NCBI GenBank assembly: GCA_900470775.1
Contig: UCBZ01000014.1
Location: 32,286 to 96,285 of the forward strand
Source: Hyphomicrobiales bacterium
Lineage (GTDB): Bacteria; Pseudomonadota; Alphaproteobacteria; Rhizobiales; Beijerinckiaceae
Length of the DNA: 64,000 bases
Direction of reading: 5' to 3'
In this document: positions 1 through 8,522 of the stretch, piece by piece
Layout of the letters: every line of letters starts with the position of its first letter
How positions within the stretch are numbered: position 1 is the first letter of the stretch
The notes under the pieces: generated by a model
Told to the model about the DNA's origin: nothing
Seen by the model: the letters and a program-made list of their open reading frames with translations, nothing else
The model's database searches: none
Made by a program: the position numbers and the translations under genes

Positions 1-828
1 GACGTGCTGCTTCTCCTGCAGCGCCGCACGCTCGGCCAGACGCAGCTTGAGGATGCCGAGCGCATGGGCGATGGCGCCGATCTCGTCGCGGCGTGCCAGC
101 GCGTCGATCGGCGTGTCGAGCTTTCCGTCGGATATGCTGACGATCGCCTGCGTCATGCTCTTCAACGGCTTCATCGTCCGCGACAGCGAGAACCAGAGCA
201 ACGGCCCGAGAATCAACAGGATCAGCACGCCAAAGGCGATGGTGGCGACCTGTTCGAAACCGGCGCGCGCGAGCAGGCGGGTTTTGTCGAAGCGCAGAGC
301 GATGTAGCCGATCTGCTTCTGATGGCCGCCGACCCTGACGACATGGAGCTTGACCACGAAAGTGTCGTCTTCGATCTCGGTCGAAGCCACGTCCTTCAGC
401 ACGTCCCAGGGATCGCGACCAAGCCTGGCCTCCACCGTGCGGGGCGTCAGCGCAAGGCGGGCAGCCTCGGTTCGTCCCGCGCTCGCCAGGGCCGCAAGAT
501 CATCGGCGACGAAGCCGGCTTCGAAATCGGGATCGCGCCGGAGCGAGTCGAGAATATAGCCCAGCGTGTTGGTGTCGCGCGACAGGATGAGCGATGGCGC
601 CGCATTGACGACCATCAGCGTCAGGGCCGTCATCTTCTGCTCGAGGTCGTCACGCGTCTTGGAATCGTTGTAGCGCGCCGCCGCGATCACCACGAGCATG
701 ATCGCCAGCGCAACGATGGCGACCGCCGCAGCCGCGATCCGACTGCTGAGGGAACGGCCCGATCTGCGCTCCGCGGGAAGTGCCTGCGCAGCGGTCTCCG
801 TCCTGGCCGCCCGCTTGAACCACGTCAT
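1..828 (-). CDS. Membrane receptor with periplasmic sensor and HAMP domain (3' end outside window)
   Basis: The reading frame runs off the left edge, so only the first 276 codons are present. A hydrophobic helix at about residues 31-51 and a second at 193-215 flank a periplasmic region of about 140 residues. A HAMP linker follows at about 216-268, with a proline near its start and the DEIG motif at 249-252. This is the front half of a one-pass sensory receptor. The output module (histidine kinase, GGDEF or chemoreceptor) is missing, so the output cannot be named. The start is the ATG at 826-828; no better upstream ATG is seen. The gene is transcribed toward the left edge. About 110 bases separate it from the deacetylase gene. 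Confidence 0.75.
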   Translation of the reverse strand, partial: MTWFKRAARTETAAQALPAERRSGRSLSSRIAAAAVAIVALAIMLVVIAAARYNDSKTRDDLEQKMTALTLMVVNAAPSLILSRDTNTLGYILDSLRRDPDFEAGFVADDLAALASAGRTEAARLALTPRTVEARLGRDPWDVLKDVASTEIEDDTFVVKLHVVRVGGHQKQIGYIALRFDKTRLLARAGFEQVATIAFGVLILLILGPLLWFSLSRTMKPLKSMTQAIVSISDGKLDTPIDALARRDEIGAIAHALGILKLRLAERAALQEKQHV

Positions 829-937
829 TGCGCTGAGTATCCCCGAACTTGGCTCCGATCAGCGACTGTCGTCGCGGACGAACCTCGACAGCGAAGCTGC
901 CAGAGTTTGGTAAACAATCGATTGCGTAGCCGGCGGG

Positions 938-1765
938 TCAGCGCAGTTGCGAGAAGCGAACCATCGCCAGCTCCGCAGGCTCGAAAGCAGCCAGCGCCGC
1001 ATGCTCGATCGGGCGCGTGGCGATGACCGGGTCGAGCCGCGCGAGTTCGTCATCGACGAAGCCGGGATGGCACATGACGAGATGAGCCGGCCCGGGCCGC
1101 AACAGGAAGCGGGCGAGATCGGCGCCGAAGTCGCGCGCCGGGTCGAAGGGTGCGACGCCAGAAAAGCCGCTGTTGACGGGAATGCCGCGCCGCAGGGCCG
1201 CGCCCCGGAAGCCCAGCGCCAGTGCGGCGATCGTCAGCGCCTTGCCGACCGCGACGCCGCGCTCGCGGATCGCCGCGGCCGAATCGGCCGGGTCCCGCAG
1301 ATAGACACTGCCGGCCGCGTAGCGGCTCGTAACGGCGTCGAGAAGGCTCCGGCGCACGCCCGGCAGGACATGGACATGCTGGTGGCCGTCGATGAAATCG
1401 GGCGCGCGGCCGAGCCTGTCCTCAAAGGCGTCGAGCTGGCGGCCGATCTCGGCTGCGATCTCGCGGCGCGCCGCGGGCGATGTCGCGGCCGCCCGTGCGA
1501 GATCGCGCAACTGCGGGAATTCCCCGCCCGGCGCCAGACGCGGCATCGTGCTAAGCGGTGCGGCGCAGGTCAGGTTGAGATGCAAGCCGAGATCGGCCTT
1601 TTCCGCGAGCGCGCCGAAGTCCCCGGCGAAGCTCGCCCAATGCGGCCGGTTCGTCATGGCGCCGGCTGCCGAAAGCTTGCCCGCCTCGATCAACGCCAGG
1701 ATCGAACGGCTGACTCCATCGGTCATGGCAAAGTCATCAGCGCAGAGAACAAATCCGCTCGCCAT
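938..1765 (-). CDS. YdjC/ChbG-family polysaccharide/lipid-sugar deacetylase (HpnK-like)
   Basis: The 275-aa protein has the YdjC/ChbG fold signatures: an N-terminal DDF metal and catalytic motif at 10-12, GLHLNL at 60-65 and DGHQHVHV at 126-133 with the metal-binding histidines. This family removes acetyl groups from N-acetylated amino sugars. Members include chitooligosaccharide deacetylase ChbG and the hopanoid protein HpnK, which deacetylates N-acetylglucosaminyl hopanoid. The length matches the family. The gene is divergent from a membrane-anchored GT2 glycosyltransferase. That pairing suggests, by inference, that the substrate is a lipid-linked amino sugar made by the neighbour. No signal peptide is evident, so a cytoplasmic location is likely. 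The exact substrate is not determined. Confidence 0.8.
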   Translation of the reverse strand: MASGFVLCADDFAMTDGVSRSILALIEAGKLSAAGAMTNRPHWASFAGDFGALAEKADLGLHLNLTCAAPLSTMPRLAPGGEFPQLRDLARAAATSPAARREIAAEIGRQLDAFEDRLGRAPDFIDGHQHVHVLPGVRRSLLDAVTSRYAAGSVYLRDPADSAAAIRERGVAVGKALTIAALALGFRGAALRRGIPVNSGFSGVAPFDPARDFGADLARFLLRPGPAHLVMCHPGFVDDELARLDPVIATRPIEHAALAAFEPAELAMVRFSQLR

Positions 1766-1917
1766 GTCGTCTGTTGTCCCCCATTCAGCCGCGATGCGCT
1801 AAAGGCCCATCAGGCTTGTGAGCTTGCAAGCTTTACGGTTCTGTGCGGGGCGCGTCACCCGCGACGACCCGGCCTTCTGGCCGGTGCCGCCGCGGCGCCG
1901 CCAAGAGGTCAAGGTTC

Positions 1918-2952
1918 GTGTCCGAAATATCGCCCCCATCCGTTGCCGTCTCTCCGGCTGCGCCCGTGAAACGGCCCGAGCTGTCGATCGTCGTGCCCGT
2001 GCACAACGAGGCCGAGAACCTGCCGCTGCTGGTCGAGCGCCTGAAGCACGTGCTGGATGGCAAGGTCTCGTCCTGGGAACTGGTCTGCGTCGACGATGGC
2101 AGCCGCGACGGCACGCTGGCGGTTCTCAAGCTGCTGAGTGCCCAGGACAAGCGAATCAGCGCCGTCTCGTTCAGCCGCAATTTCGGCAAGGAGATCGCGA
2201 TCGCGGCCGGGCTCGACCATGCCTCGGGCGACGCCGTCGTCATCATGGATGCCGACCTCCAGCACCCGCCCGAGACGATCCTCGTCTTCCTGGACAAATG
2301 GCGCGAGGGCTTCCTCAACATCTACGGCCAGCGCTCCGACCGCGACGGTGAGAGCGCGCTGAAGCGCAACTTCGCCAAGCTGTTCTACAGGCTCTTTGCC
2401 AGCTTCGGCGAGACCGAGCTTCCCGAGGGCGCCGGCGATTTCCGCCTGCTCGACCGGAAGGTCGTCGATGCGCTGCGCGCACTGCCGGAGCGCGCGCGCT
2501 TCTCGAAGGGACTCTATGCCTGGGTCGGCTTTCCCTCGACGGGCGTGACCTTCGACGTCGCCGAGCGCGAGCATGGCGAGACGAAGTTCCGCTACCGCAA
2601 GCTGTTCTCCTTTGCTTTCGACGGCATCTCGTCCTTCTCGACCGTGCCGCTCAAGATCGCGACCTGGGCCGGAGCGGTGATCGCGCTGATCTCGACGCTG
2701 ACGGCGCTGTTCTTCCTCGTCCGCACGCTGTTCTACGGCACCGATCTACCCGGCTTCCCGTCGCTGATCGTCTCGATCATGTTCTTCTCGGGCATCCAGC
2801 TCGTCTCGCTGGGCATGATCGGCGAATATGTCGGGCGTATCTTCGCCGAGGTGAAGCGCCGGCCGCTCTATCTGATCGGCGAGCGCGTCGGCTTCGACGC
2901 CCGCACCGTCGACCATCCGCGCGGCGACGCGCTGCCGCCGCTGATCCGGTAG
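1918..2952 (+). CDS. Membrane-anchored GT2 glycosyltransferase (ArnC/GtrB/dolichyl-phosphate mannosyltransferase type)
   Basis: A GT-A glycosyltransferase domain occupies residues 20-240, with VVPVHNE near 25, DDGS at 59-62 and DADLQHPPE at 111-119 (nucleotide and metal binding). Two hydrophobic helices at about 246-268 and 282-304 complete the GtrB/ArnC architecture. Such enzymes load a nucleotide sugar onto polyprenyl phosphate at the inner membrane. The start chosen is GTG 1918, preceded by AAGAGG nine bases upstream, giving 344 aa. An in-frame GTG at 1843 would add 25 residues but lacks a good ribosome site. It is divergent from the YdjC-type deacetylase, suggesting a joint lipid-linked amino-sugar pathway (inference). 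Confidence 0.85.
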   Translation: MSEISPPSVAVSPAAPVKRPELSIVVPVHNEAENLPLLVERLKHVLDGKVSSWELVCVDDGSRDGTLAVLKLLSAQDKRISAVSFSRNFGKEIAIAAGLDHASGDAVVIMDADLQHPPETILVFLDKWREGFLNIYGQRSDRDGESALKRNFAKLFYRLFASFGETELPEGAGDFRLLDRKVVDALRALPERARFSKGLYAWVGFPSTGVTFDVAEREHGETKFRYRKLFSFAFDGISSFSTVPLKIATWAGAVIALISTLTALFFLVRTLFYGTDLPGFPSLIVSIMFFSGIQLVSLGMIGEYVGRIFAEVKRRPLYLIGERVGFDARTVDHPRGDALPPLIR

Positions 2953-3016
2953 ACGCCAGCGCGCCGATCTGGGATGAAGGCGGCATCGTTTGCTGCCGGT
3001 CCTTGCCGACACGCAC

Positions 3017-3128
3017 ATCATCCCGGACAAGCGGCGAAGCCGCGCCGATTCGAGATCCATTCCGGAGCGTCCCCGCGTCAGGCTCAGGCATGGATCCCGG
3101 GTCTCCGCTTCGCTCCGCCCGGGATGAC
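3017..3128. repeat. Palindromic intergenic repeat, family C, copy 1
   Basis: This element lies between the GT2 gene and murJ. It begins with CATCATCCCGGACAAGCGGC and ends with CTCCGCCCGGGATGACC, with internal GATCCAT/ATGGATC arms and CG-rich hairpins. A second copy lies in the opposite orientation at 54107-54211. The structure is that of a REP/BIME-type extragenic palindrome. Shared segments include the GGACAAGCGGCG block, the GGATCC core and the CTCCGCTTCGCT block. Confidence 0.75.
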
Positions 3129-3163
3129 CGCGTGGTGGTTGTGAGAAAAGTCGTCTCGCCCTG

Positions 3164-4690
3164 ATGCTTCGCAAAATCCTCTCCGTCGGCGGCTTCACCC
3201 TGCTCTCGCGCCTTTCCGGCTTCGCGCGCGACATCGTTCTCGCCGCCGTCCTGGGTGCGGGCGCAATGATGGACGCGTTCTCGGTGGCGCTGAGGCTGCC
3301 CAATCATTTCCGCGCGATCTTCGGCGAAGGTGCCGTCAACCAGGCCTATATCCCGGCCTATGCACGCATCCGGCAGCAAGGCGGTGAGGCTGCGGCTGCG
3401 CTGTTCTCGAACCGCGTCTTCAGCCTGAACCTGATCGTGCAACTCGTGCTGGTCGCGATCGCCCTGCCGCTGATGCCCGAGATCGTGCGGCTGCTGGCGC
3501 CGGGCTTCGCAAACGATCCGCAGCGCTTCGATCTCGCCGTCGCGCTGACCCGGATCACCTTTCCCTACCTGCTCTTCATCACGCTGGTGACGCTGCTCTC
3601 GGCCAATCTCAACGCAGTCGACCGCTATGCGGCAGCGGCGGCGGCGCCGATCCTGATGAACATCTGCCTGATCGCGGCGCTCGCGGTCGCCTTCCTGTTC
3701 CCGAGCGCGGCCTATGCCGCCGCCTGGGGCATGGCTGCCGCGGGTGTGCTCGAATGGCTGTTGGTTGCCATCGCGGCACGGCGCGCCGGCGTCGCGGCCG
3801 CGCTGACACGTCCGCGCCTCGATGCCGATGTCAGGAGCTTCTTCAAGGCTTTCGGCCCGGCCGTGATCGGCTCGGCCGGCGTGCAGATCGCGCTCTTTGC
3901 CGACACCATCATCGCCTCGCTTCTGCCGGCCGGCGCCTATGCCTCGCTCTATTACGCCGAGCGGCTCTATCAGCTCCCGATCGGCGTCATCGCGATCGGC
4001 GTCGGCACGGTGCTGCTGCCGACGATGAGCCGCCTGCTGGCCGCGGGCAACGAGGCGGGATCGGACAAAGCCCAGAACCGGGCGGTGGCGCTGACGATCG
4101 TCGCGGCCGCGCCTTTTGCCGCCGCCTTCCTGGCGATTCCCGAACTGATCGTCTCGGCGCTGTTCGAGCGAGGCCGCTTCGATGGAGCCGCGAGCCAGGC
4201 GGCGGGCGCGGTGCTGCTGGCCTATGCGGCCGGCCTGCCGGCGATCGTGCTGATCCGGACGCAGCTCTCGACCTTCCAGGCGCGAGGCGACACGACGACG
4301 CCGATGCTGGTCTCGCTCGCCGCCATCGGCGCCAATGTCGCGCTGAAGCTGTTGCTGTGGCGCGATTTCGGAGCGCCGGGGCTGGCACTGGCGACGGCAG
4401 CGGGCGCCTGGATCAATCTCGGCGCGCTGTTCGTGCTCGGCGTCCGGCGTGGCTGGGCGCGTCCGGACCGGCATCTGACGACGCTGATCGCGGTGACGCT
4501 GTGCGCCGCCGTCCTCGCCGGGATCGTGGCGCGTGTCACCACGCCGATCCTGCTCGCGGCGATGGGGCGTTTCCCCTATGAGCCGCGGCTCGCCGCGCTC
4601 ACCGTCATCGGCGTCATCGCCGGCGGGCTCTATGCGGTCGTGGTCGTCGGCGGGTTGAAAGCCTCGGGAACGCTGCGGCTATTGCGCTGA
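3164..4690 (+). CDS. murJ: Lipid II flippase MurJ
   Basis: The 508-aa integral membrane protein has about 14 hydrophobic segments and the MurJ/MviN N-terminal signature LSRLSGFARDIVLAAVLGAG followed by RLPNHFRAIFGEGA. MurJ flips the peptidoglycan precursor lipid II from the inner to the outer face of the cytoplasmic membrane and is normally essential. The conserved arginines of the central cavity are present in the first helices. The length is typical. The start is ATG 3164. The gene stands alone behind a palindromic repeat and ends four bases before the convergent oxidoreductase gene. Confidence 0.95.
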   Translation: MLRKILSVGGFTLLSRLSGFARDIVLAAVLGAGAMMDAFSVALRLPNHFRAIFGEGAVNQAYIPAYARIRQQGGEAAAALFSNRVFSLNLIVQLVLVAIALPLMPEIVRLLAPGFANDPQRFDLAVALTRITFPYLLFITLVTLLSANLNAVDRYAAAAAAPILMNICLIAALAVAFLFPSAAYAAAWGMAAAGVLEWLLVAIAARRAGVAAALTRPRLDADVRSFFKAFGPAVIGSAGVQIALFADTIIASLLPAGAYASLYYAERLYQLPIGVIAIGVGTVLLPTMSRLLAAGNEAGSDKAQNRAVALTIVAAAPFAAAFLAIPELIVSALFERGRFDGAASQAAGAVLLAYAAGLPAIVLIRTQLSTFQARGDTTTPMLVSLAAIGANVALKLLLWRDFGAPGLALATAAGAWINLGALFVLGVRRGWARPDRHLTTLIAVTLCAAVLAGIVARVTTPILLAAMGRFPYEPRLAALTVIGVIAGGLYAVVVVGGLKASGTLRLLR

Positions 4691-4694
4691 GCCC

Positions 4695-5675
4695 TCACGC
4701 GAGGAAGCCCCTCGCCTTTTCGCCGAGCAGGATCGCGGCCTCCTCGACCATGCGTGTGACGATCTCGCTGGCCGGGGCCACGTCCGCGACCAGCCCCACC
4801 GCCTCGCCGACGATCGCGGCGGCGTTGTCGGCATCGCCCGCCATGAAGGCTTCGCGATAGGCCGGGGCCTCCCGCTCGATATCGGCCCGGAGGTCGTCGT
4901 CGCGACCGGCCCAGCGCGTGGTGAAGGCGTTGGCGGCGACGCGGATGTCGAAGGGCTTCGGCCAGTCGAGCCGGCGCGCGATGTCGGGCAGCGAGGTGCG
5001 AACCGTGCCGTCGCCGGTCGCGGCAAGGGCTGCGGCGTGGTGGCCGGCATGGACCAGCGCCTCGCGGCTCGCCCAGAAGCGGGTTCCGACGAGCACGCCA
5101 TCAGCGCCGAGCATCAGCGAGGCCGCAAGCCCGCGCCCGTCGGCGATGCCGCCCGCGGCCAACAGCAGCGTCTCGGGGCTCTGGCGCGCGAGCAAGTCGG
5201 CGACTTCCGGCACAAACGGGAATGTCGCGCGACGGTGACCATGGCCGCCTGCCTCGCCGCCCTGGGCGACGATAATCGCCGCTCCTGCATCCAGCGCCTG
5301 CCGGACATGATCGAGCGACTGGCACTGGCAGATCAGCGGCACATCGGCCGCAGCGATCTCGGCCGCGAAAGGCTGCGGATCGCCGAAGGACAGCATCAGC
5401 GCGGCCGGACGGTGCGCCAGCGCCTGCGTCAGCAGTTCCTGCTGCTTCGCCATCGACCAGGTGATGAAGCCGCAGCCGATGCGGGTGTTGCCGGCCTGGC
5501 CGAACTGCGTTTCGAGCCAGGCGGCATCGCCATAGCCGCCACCGATCAGGCCCAGGCCGCCGGCCCGCGTCACGGCGGCAGCGAGCGCGCCGCCGGCCGC
5601 CAGCGCCATCGGCGCCGACAGGACAGGGTGCTCGATGCCGAGCCGCTGCGTCAGACGGGTCACGAGGCCGGCCAT
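4695..5675 (-). CDS. NAD(P)H-dependent flavin oxidoreductase, nitronate monooxygenase family
   Basis: The 326-aa TIM-barrel flavoprotein has the 2-nitropropane dioxygenase family landmarks: LSAPMALAAGG near 19-29, AQGGEAGGHGH at 137-147 (FMN and catalytic His region), AAGGIADGRG at 173-182 and VLVGTRF near 194-200 (FMN phosphate). Family members oxidise alkyl nitronates or act as quinone or enoyl reductases, so the substrate is not fixed by sequence alone. Only three bases separate it from the upstream aminotransferase gene, so the two are probably co-transcribed. Confidence 0.85.
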   Translation of the reverse strand: MAGLVTRLTQRLGIEHPVLSAPMALAAGGALAAAVTRAGGLGLIGGGYGDAAWLETQFGQAGNTRIGCGFITWSMAKQQELLTQALAHRPAALMLSFGDPQPFAAEIAAADVPLICQCQSLDHVRQALDAGAAIIVAQGGEAGGHGHRRATFPFVPEVADLLARQSPETLLLAAGGIADGRGLAASLMLGADGVLVGTRFWASREALVHAGHHAAALAATGDGTVRTSLPDIARRLDWPKPFDIRVAANAFTTRWAGRDDDLRADIEREAPAYREAFMAGDADNAAAIVGEAVGLVADVAPASEIVTRMVEEAAILLGEKARGFLA

Positions 5676-5678
5676 GGC

Positions 5679-6545
5679 TCAGGCGGTCTTGGTGTTGGCG
5701 AAGTCCATGTAGAGTTCGCGCGCCTTGCGGTAGAGCGGGCCGGGCTGGAGCTGGCGATCGTCGATGCGTCCCACCGGCACGACCTTGGAGTAGTTGCCCG
5801 AGGAGAAGATCTCGTCGGCCTGCTCGAAATCGCTGTAGCGCAGGCTCACCTCCTCGACCGTGACGCCGCCCTGCCGCAGCAGGCCGATGACGCGCTGGCG
5901 GGTGATACCGTTCAGGAAGGTGCCGTTGGGAACCGGCGTCTTCACGATGCCATCCTTGGCGAGGAAGATATTTGAGGTCGCGGTCTCCGCCACGTTACCG
6001 AGCATGTCGAGCACCAGCGCATTGTCGAAGCCGGCCGCCTTGGCGGCCTTCAAGGTGCGGGCATTGTTGGGGTAGAGGCAACCGGCCTTGGCGTCGGTCG
6101 GGGCGGTCTCGATCGAGGGGCGGCGGAAGGCGCCCTGCGTCACCGAAAGCCCGGCGCCGGGAGCGCCCATCGGCGCCTCGAACAGGCACAGGCAGTATTG
6201 TGTCGAGTCCTCGTCGGCGATGATGGTCGAGACGCCGTCCGCCTCGGCCCAGTACATCGGCTTGATGTAGAGCGCGACGTCGCGGCTGAACTTCTTGATG
6301 CCCTCGCGCGCCCTCGCGATGATCTCCTCGGTCGACTGCGTCGGCTTCAATCCGAGCGCCACGGCGGATCGGTTGACGCGGGCGGCGTGGAGATCGAGGT
6401 CAGGCGCGACGCCGTCGAAATAGCGGGCGCCGTCGAAGACCGAGGAGCCCTGCCAGGTCGCATGGCTGCGCGGGCCCATGATCGGCGGATTGCCCTCGTG
6501 CCACTCCCCCTCGAACCAGGTCCATGTCTGCGAGTACCAGGCCAT
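5679..6545 (-). CDS. Branched-chain amino acid aminotransferase (class IV)
   Basis: This fold-type IV PLP aminotransferase of 288 aa carries the PLP lysine in TDAKAGCLYPN (K153), the conserved ETATSNIF segment (187-194) and LNGITRQRVI (211-220), typical of IlvE-like enzymes. It catalyses reversible transamination of Leu, Ile and Val with 2-oxoglutarate. The start is the ATG at 6545; an in-frame upstream extension to 6596 lacks conserved sequence. The azlC-azlD genes lie 137 bases upstream on the same strand. A branched-chain amino acid exporter next to this enzyme supports the assignment. A perfect 12-base palindrome (TGCAGGCCTGCA, 6612-6623) lies in the leader. Confidence 0.88.
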   Translation of the reverse strand: MAWYSQTWTWFEGEWHEGNPPIMGPRSHATWQGSSVFDGARYFDGVAPDLDLHAARVNRSAVALGLKPTQSTEEIIARAREGIKKFSRDVALYIKPMYWAEADGVSTIIADEDSTQYCLCLFEAPMGAPGAGLSVTQGAFRRPSIETAPTDAKAGCLYPNNARTLKAAKAAGFDNALVLDMLGNVAETATSNIFLAKDGIVKTPVPNGTFLNGITRQRVIGLLRQGGVTVEEVSLRYSDFEQADEIFSSGNYSKVVPVGRIDDRQLQPGPLYRKARELYMDFANTKTA

Positions 6546-6682
6546 TCCGTGCTCCGATCTGCCGGTCGTTGATGGCGGCCACCGTCTGCCGCGCACGGAC
6601 CTGCGTCAACATGCAGGCCTGCACAACCCGATGACGGGATGTGATGGAAGCGATCGGCAAGTGTGATGGATCAGGTGACGGA

Positions 6683-7000
6683 TCAGAACCCCAGCGCGCG
6701 CAGGCCGGCGATCACACCCATGCCGACGAGTAGGGCCAGGAGCTCGCTGCGCCGCAGCACCATGCTGCCGACGGCAGCGAGCAGGGCGACCGCCGCTGCC
6801 AGCCCGAGCCGCTCGATCAGCGGCAGCACCGTGGCTGCGATGATCGAGCCGGGCAGCGCCGCGAGCCCGCGCCGGACATGCGGCGTCAGCGGGATGAAGC
6901 CCATAAGGACCACGCCGGAGATGCGGCAGAGATAGGTGGCGATCGCCATCGCGAGGATGGTGAGGATCGGTCCCCAGGCGCTGGGATCAGGCAGCGTCAT
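6683..7000 (-). CDS. azlD: AzlD family branched-chain amino acid transport small subunit
   Basis: This 105-aa, highly hydrophobic protein has three or four membrane helices and the AzlD-type stretch YLCRISGVVLMGFIPL near the N-terminus. AzlD is the small partner of AzlC in branched-chain amino acid export (LIV-E family). It overlaps the 3' end of azlC by 14 bases, a standard translational coupling in this pair. The function is inferred from family and pairing. Confidence 0.88.
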   Translation of the reverse strand: MTLPDPSAWGPILTILAMAIATYLCRISGVVLMGFIPLTPHVRRGLAALPGSIIAATVLPLIERLGLAAAVALLAAVGSMVLRRSELLALLVGMGVIAGLRALGF

Positions 7001-7694
7001 CGGCCAACGCTCCCACGAGCGCGCCCGAGAGCGAGCCGACGATGATGAAGGCGTAGCCGTCGACCAGCTTGGCCGTGACCAGCGCGACGATGCCCGCGAC
7101 CACCCAGGGCACGGCCGCCCGCCTGCCGCGCCAGAGCGGCACGATCATCGCCGCGAAGAAGATCGGCATGACCAAATCGATGCCATAGGCGCGCGGATCG
7201 GAGACCAGCGCGCCAAGCAGATGGCCAAGCCCGGTGAACAGAATCCAGACCGCCCAGAGCACGAGGCCGGCCCCGATGAGCACGCCGAGATCACGGCCGC
7301 CTTCCGCGTGATAGCGCGTGCCGATCAGCCAGTTGGCATCGGTGAAGAAGAACAGGTGCCAGGCGTTCAGCGTCTTCGAATAGGGCGCGAACCAGGGTTG
7401 CAGCGAAGCTCCCTGCAGAATCATCCGGGCATTGACCGTGGCGGTCACGACTGCGAGCCCGATGATCGCGCCCCAGCTCCATTCCGGCCGCCAGAGCTCC
7501 ATCGCCACGAGTTGGGAGACGCCGCCATAAACCAGCGCGCTCATCAGCATCGCCTCGATCAGACTCATTCCCTTGGCCGAAGCGGCAGCGCCGAATGCGA
7601 CGGCGAAGACGATGATGCCAGGGATCAGCACCGAGACCTTGCGGATGCCCAGCAGCATGCCCGCGCCGGAGACCGGAACCGCAGCATTGTCCAT
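6987..7694 (-). CDS. azlC: AzlC family branched-chain amino acid permease
   Basis: The 235-aa inner-membrane protein has about six helices, with AzlC features such as IVFAVAFGAAASAKGMSLIE and LVYGGVSQLVAMELW. It is the large subunit of the AzlCD branched-chain amino acid exporter. The start is ATG 7694 with GGGAGGG eight or more bases upstream. The open frame extends far upstream, but that part antisense-overlaps the next gene and is not coding. It is coupled to azlD by overlap and precedes the branched-chain aminotransferase. Confidence 0.9.
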   Translation of the reverse strand: MDNAAVPVSGAGMLLGIRKVSVLIPGIIVFAVAFGAAASAKGMSLIEAMLMSALVYGGVSQLVAMELWRPEWSWGAIIGLAVVTATVNARMILQGASLQPWFAPYSKTLNAWHLFFFTDANWLIGTRYHAEGGRDLGVLIGAGLVLWAVWILFTGLGHLLGALVSDPRAYGIDLVMPIFFAAMIVPLWRGRRAAVPWVVAGIVALVTAKLVDGYAFIIVGSLSGALVGALADDAA

Positions 7695-7901
7695 CGGTTC
7701 GGCCCTCCCTTGCGGCCGTCGTTCCGGCTTCGAAGCGCGAAGTCGCCTCATCGGCATTGCGCGCGAGACATCACCCTTCCAAGGCCGAAGCCGGCGCGAG
7801 GTCAACGGCTCGGCGCGGAAGGGGCGCATGCCCCTGACACAGGACGGTGCCAGGAGTTGGCGGCGATGGTTACGGGACCGGGGCGACTGCTCTAACCTGC
7901 C

Positions 7902-8513
7902 GTGATGATCTGGCTGGATTCCATCGACATGACCGCCGCCACGCTGCCGGCCGCCTGGCTCATCGCGACCGGGGCGCAGCCCGGCAATCTGATGGAGCGC
8001 TCGCAGCTGCGGCGCGACACCGCGCGGCAGATCATTGCGCGGCAACTCGGTATGCCCTTCGGCGCCGTCACGATCGGGCACGACGCGAAGGGGCGTCCCC
8101 TGCTCACCGGGCCGCATGGCACGGGGCTGCATCTGTCGCTGGCGACGCGCTCCGGACTGGTCGCGGTGGCGCAGGCGCGGCGGCCCGTCGGCATCGATGT
8201 CGAGCGCGTGGATGCAACCGCGACGCCGCCTTTCGCGGCTCTCCATCAGCAGGAAGCGGCGATGCTGCGCGGATTGCGCGAGGATGAACGCCCGCTCGCC
8301 TTCGCGCGGCTCTGGGCCGCCAAGGAGGCCTATGTGAAGGCGCTCGGCACGGGCTTCACCCGCGCGCCGGACAGCTTCGCCGTCACGCTCCTGTCGGCGG
8401 ACCGGTTCGAGGTCTCCGACTCCTTGCGTGCCATCGCTCACGAAGGAATGAGCCGCACCATTGAAAACGGCGGCCAGGAGATCCTGGCCGCCGCGATGGT
8501 GGTGCTCGACTGA
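7902..8513 (+). CDS. 4'-phosphopantetheinyl transferase (Sfp type)
   Basis: This enzyme transfers the phosphopantetheine arm of coenzyme A to a serine of acyl or peptidyl carrier proteins. The two Sfp-family signatures are visible: GIDVE at 97-101 (Mg2+ binding) and WAAKEAYVKA at 138-147 (the WxxKEAxxK motif). At about 203 aa it falls in the size range of Sfp/AcpT-like enzymes. The start is GTG 7902 or the adjacent ATG 7905. It stands alone between divergent azlC and the convergent TerC gene, so the carrier-protein partner is unknown. Confidence 0.88.
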   Translation: MMIWLDSIDMTAATLPAAWLIATGAQPGNLMERSQLRRDTARQIIARQLGMPFGAVTIGHDAKGRPLLTGPHGTGLHLSLATRSGLVAVAQARRPVGIDVERVDATATPPFAALHQQEAAMLRGLREDERPLAFARLWAAKEAYVKALGTGFTRAPDSFAVTLLSADRFEVSDSLRAIAHEGMSRTIENGGQEILAAAMVVLD

Positions 8514-8522
8514 AACCGGCGC

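Noticed and set aside
2777..4474. Long minus-strand open frame (565 codons) opposite murJ
   Set aside because: Arg/Gln/Asp-rich composition without any domain; typical antisense artefact of GC-rich coding DNA, while murJ on the other strand is unmistakable.
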